NCBI GenBank assembly: GCA_038277395.1
Contig: CM076193.1
Location: forward strand, 179,608,601-179,672,600
Reading direction: 5' to 3'
Source of the DNA: Dryocosmus kuriphilus
Lineage: Eukaryota > Arthropoda > Insecta > Hymenoptera > Cynipidae
DNA length: 64,000 bases
Position numbers and translations under genes: made by a program. The notes under the pieces are model-generated. The model was not told where the DNA came from. It made no database searches and was given only the letters and a program-made list of their open reading frames with translations. Below are positions 61,286 through 64,000 of this stretch, piece after piece (the stretch's first letter is position 1; each line of letters opens with the position of its first letter).

Positions 61286-61514
61286 TCTTACGGTCATATA
61301 ATAAAAACAATTAATCTTTAGAATAAATAGTCAAAATTTGTTAAAAGTCATAATGTTTCGACGTTTCGACCTCTACTGCGGGTCTTTTTCAAGAAATCTA
61401 CAATAAGAATAAATATAATCAATAATAATATAATAAAATTTCAAAACCCTACATTAATAATGTTTTTCTAAAATGATAAATTAAAATGTTTACCTTAAAT
61501 GTCGATCAATGTAG
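61286..61514. other. Fragment of a second Penelope family with degenerate hammerhead-like motif
   Basis: The minus strand contains CTTGAAAAAGACCCGCAG then TAGAGGTCGAAACGTCGAAAC (GAAAC at 61363-61367). This layout is seen at Penelope ends, but the CUGAUGAG core is degenerate. Confidence 0.4.
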
Positions 61515-62250
61515 TATATAAAATTAAAATATCTCTAGTTTCCCTATCATATCTTTTTCAAATTTGCCGCTTTTTCTCCCACTTATAACCTTTAAACTTT
61601 ATGAATCTACTCCATATTGTCAGTACTCAAACCACCTCATCATGGCAATGTACTCAGAGAACTCACTTCCAACTTTCACATTTTAAAGTTTTATTATTAT
61701 TCACAATGCATTTTTTAATCTAATTCAAATTGGCCATTATGGGCCTCTTGATTTTAGTACCATCCATTTTTTCTCTTACGAGGTAACTATCTTAATTCTT
61801 ACTTACTAAAAACTATCCTAACCTAGAATAAAATTTTTTTCAAACTTTCTAAATTTTTACTTATTCTTCTCCGGTTTTATCATTTTTTTGATACATTTGA
61901 GTAATGACATTTTTGGAATTTTTTACCTTTTTACTCTCAAACAAAAAATTAAAAAATCTGTTCCAAACCTTCTCTGACAACATGACTCCAAAAAATGTAA
62001 ACTCAACGTATTTTTGGTAAGTTTTACCTGTACAATCTTTTTACTTCTAATTTCTGATGTATATTCTTACTTCTAAGGTGAATTTTGTATTTTCTTTAGA
62101 TTTTAACTTATTTACTGTCTGATGAGGTGACGAAACGTTACTTTAAACATTAAATTTTTTATCTGGATGTGTTGATATCTTCTTTCTACTATTTCGATCC
62201 CCGGACGTTAAATCGATAATGAGGACTCAAAATCTCTCCTCGATCATATT
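61515..62250 (+). mobile_element. Inverted partial Penelope copy with pseudo-LTR junction
   Basis: This is the reverse complement of 53003-53660 followed by a pseudo-LTR and the beginning of the coding leader. CUGAUGAG at 62119-62126 and GAAAC at 62132-62136 are on the plus strand, but only GUGAC lies between them, so the stem-II hairpin present at 53045-53095 is deleted here. Confidence 0.8.
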
Positions 62251-62360
62251 ATCTTTATACTAGTTCCAGTCTACTCTCACTCTCGCCTAATCTCTCGCGC
62301 TCCTACTCTACAGGTACTGAAAATCGGATCTTCAATAGAGACCTTGTGAAAAATAGTATT

Positions 62361-62527
62361 CATTACTCGGAATGGAACACAGCGTTTTCAGCGAGTGTGA
62401 TGTTTACCGCCCGAGCGAAGCGAGGGCAGCTATCACAGCGTCAACTCGTGTGACAGCTGCCCTCGCTTCGTTCGAGCAGCAAATTTCACACTCTCTAAAA
62501 ACGCTGCGTCTTATCCTTAGTAATGCA
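62361..62527. repeat. Palindromic MITE-like hairpin, ~165 bp
   Basis: The inner arms GCGAAGCGAGGGCAGCTATC and ACAGCTGCCCTCGCTTCG are nearly perfect. They extend outward through GCGAGTGTGA / TCACACTCTC and AACACAGCG / CGCTGCGTC to CATTACT / AGTAATG. The loop is about 11 nt near 62440. It has no coding capacity. Confidence 0.75.
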
Positions 62528-63165
62528 ACATACTACGAATTTTGATTGAATCTGCTAATCCCCATGAGTATTTCCCTTTTCCGGTGGAAAATACCTGACC
62601 CCTTAGGATTGCAGCAGATCCGTTGCCTATGATTGACGGCAACTGACTGTGCACGTGTTTGACTACGTTTTACAAGGCACATGTTCCGTATATCAAGCGT
62701 ATTGAACCTTACCATCCCCCTAACTGCTCATAACACCGAGCCAAATCCCTTCCCCCTTTCACTGTCTGAAAACGTGCCATGGAGAGGAAAAGAAGACTTA
62801 TTGAACCGAATATTGTCCGTAATACATCGAGGCATTTTTCCGATATTTCATAGAGATTCAGCTGCAGCTGCATAAGTCCCGGTGCAGTGCCGAGACTCAT
62901 GCTCTAATCTCCCATAGAGTACGACTAATATACCGGAAACTTATGGCTGGAATATCGTCGGCGAAAACTTTTCCACATAGCTGCACTTAATTTTTCTTTT
63001 TCACTTTCTTCCGTTCCTTTTCATTCCCTCTTCTCTTTTTATATCTGGCCTGTGGACTGAAATTTGCATCTTTGGTAGTATTTAAAAGAGTTTGTGACAA
63101 ATTATATGAATTTCGTGTAAAACTTGGTCACTTAGATGTAAAAAAAGGCGCTCAATTCATATTTT
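62528..63165. other. Unclassified sequence
   Basis: I see no gene with a recognisable domain. Frames of 60-64 codons on both strands near 62533-62900 overlap and lack motifs. Confidence 0.5.
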
Positions 63166-63184
63166 GAAAGACTTCAATTCCCGT

Positions 63185-63235
63185 TTTCCAACGTTTCGTT
63201 GGTTATGGATTTACCAATCTCATCAGGCTAAAAAA
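63185..63235 (-). ncRNA. Hammerhead ribozyme motif, second Penelope-type family
   Basis: The minus strand has CUGAUGAG (63219-63226), a stem II UUGGU ... ACCAA with a 9-nt loop, and GAAAC (63193-63197) followed by GUUGG. This is the conserved hammerhead core in the right order. No Penelope coding region is adjacent, so it is probably an isolated pseudo-LTR fragment. Confidence 0.6.
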
Positions 63236-64000
63236 TGCCGACGGTGTACATATAAACTAGTTAAAACATGTTGTTTAACGTGTTGTACTGATATTTAAAA
63301 GACCATCACAATTTAAATGTGATTCCTTTGTCGATCTCAGACAAACGAGTTTGTTCATAAGGATCGAATTATCAATCATTTAATTCTATGATAGAGAGTG
63401 ACAACCCAGTTTCAACTATATAATAGTATATTGTGCTACAAGTGCAGAAAGTAGGCAGTTCCGGACGATAGCACAATGGGACAGGAGACCCCTAGAAAAT
63501 GTCAAAATCTCAACTTCTCTATCTGGGAAAAGTGAACTTAGGGCATTCATAAGGGTATATCAGAGCAGGGTTTAGCAAAGTTTTGTAACACTTGTTTAGG
63601 TATTACGTTGTTGGTAACATCAGATGTCAACAAAAAACTCAAAATTTCAATTGTAGATCGATATTGAAAATAACAAATTTTATTTCATATTCCATCTACA
63701 CTTCAATCTTTTCTTTATTGTTTTCTCATCAGTAGACTGGCACAGATCAGAAGAGAATTGATAACCTTGCAAAACTATTTATTAATATTTTTGGTGAACA
63801 TTCCGCGATCGATTATTACTTTTTTTAATCTTGCGTACACTATCAATTCATTGTTCCCCGGCGTTCCCCTCTGGATCAAACCTTAATTTACGTCAACTTA
63901 TTCCTTAAGATGTGCCCTTCAAGGAAAAGTTGTCCCATTTTTCCCATTTTCATATTTGAAAAGAGAAATCGCTTTATAGACAAATCCGAGCTCTGAGCGT
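63236..64000. other. Unclassified sequence to window end
   Basis: No gene recognised. The first part may continue the Penelope-type fragment; the rest shows no repeats or domains that I can name. Confidence 0.45.

Larger units (their letters stand above)
53001..62250 (-). mobile_element. Penelope-like element with inverted partial second copy, interrupted by a LINE
   Basis: The 14-mer ATCTTTATACTAGT is directly repeated at 52987-53000 and 62251-62264, consistent with a target duplication. The main copy runs on the minus strand from about 61285 to 53001. AAACATTAAATTTTTTGTCT and GATGTGTTG(G/A)TATCTTC occur at both its start (61236-61285) and end (53001-53045), the direct pseudo-LTRs typical of Penelope. 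Positions 61515-62190 repeat 53003-53660 in the opposite orientation and run through a pseudo-LTR into the 5' start of another copy (CCCGGACGTTAAATCG near 62198), preserving a head-to-tail junction. The LINE at 55109-60186 splits the coding region. Confidence 0.85.

Overview
The window looks like intergenic, repeat-dominated DNA from an insect nuclear genome. I could not identify a host protein-coding gene or an rRNA. The evidence for an insect is the AT-rich background and the mix of transposon families: mariner, hAT, PIF/Harbinger, a DUF7869-type DNA transposon, a LINE, a Penelope-like element and a solo LTR. Hymenoptera is a guess from the style of the LINE and DUF7869 proteins and is not demonstrated.

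Layout. 1-1146, 24061-28660, 40906-41017, 44278-46800 and 50270-52750 are pieces of an AT-rich background repeat present in two diverged copies. The first copy is split by a 22.9-kb insertion (1156-24051). That insertion is flanked by a perfect 9-bp target duplication and has 15-bp perfect terminal inverted repeats. Its two long arms are inverted copies of each other and carry arrays of a roughly 320-bp monomer with poly-G/poly-C tracts, one of them 121 bases long. Younger elements sit inside it: a 1.6-kb solo LTR in the left arm, a mariner at the palindrome axis, a hAT element (itself carrying a hairpin MITE) and a PIF/Harbinger deletion derivative in the right arm. No transposase of its own was found, so it appears to be a giant non-autonomous foldback element.

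28738-32682 (+) and 41022-44273 (-) are two copies of a TIR element encoding a DUF7869-like protein. The first is near full length but broken, and the second is internally deleted. Between them, 33783-39990 is a relative of the mariner with about 5.8 kb of G-rich minisatellite expanded between its ends. That satellite has a 165-bp monomer and a roughly 660-bp higher-order repeat.

46810-50268 is an antisense LINE copy, intact at the 5' end and truncated inside the reverse transcriptase. 53001-62250 is a Penelope-like element on the minus strand with hammerhead-ribozyme motifs in its pseudo-LTRs and an inverted partial second copy. It is interrupted by a full-length LINE (55109-60186) with a 17-bp target duplication. 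62361-64000 holds a palindromic MITE and another hammerhead-bearing Penelope fragment.

Nearly every transposon gene has stops or frameshifts, so the window reads as a graveyard of nested insertions whose order can be read from who interrupts whom. The most notable item is the 22.9-kb foldback element, whose near-empty paralogous site lies in the same window at about 46460-46530.
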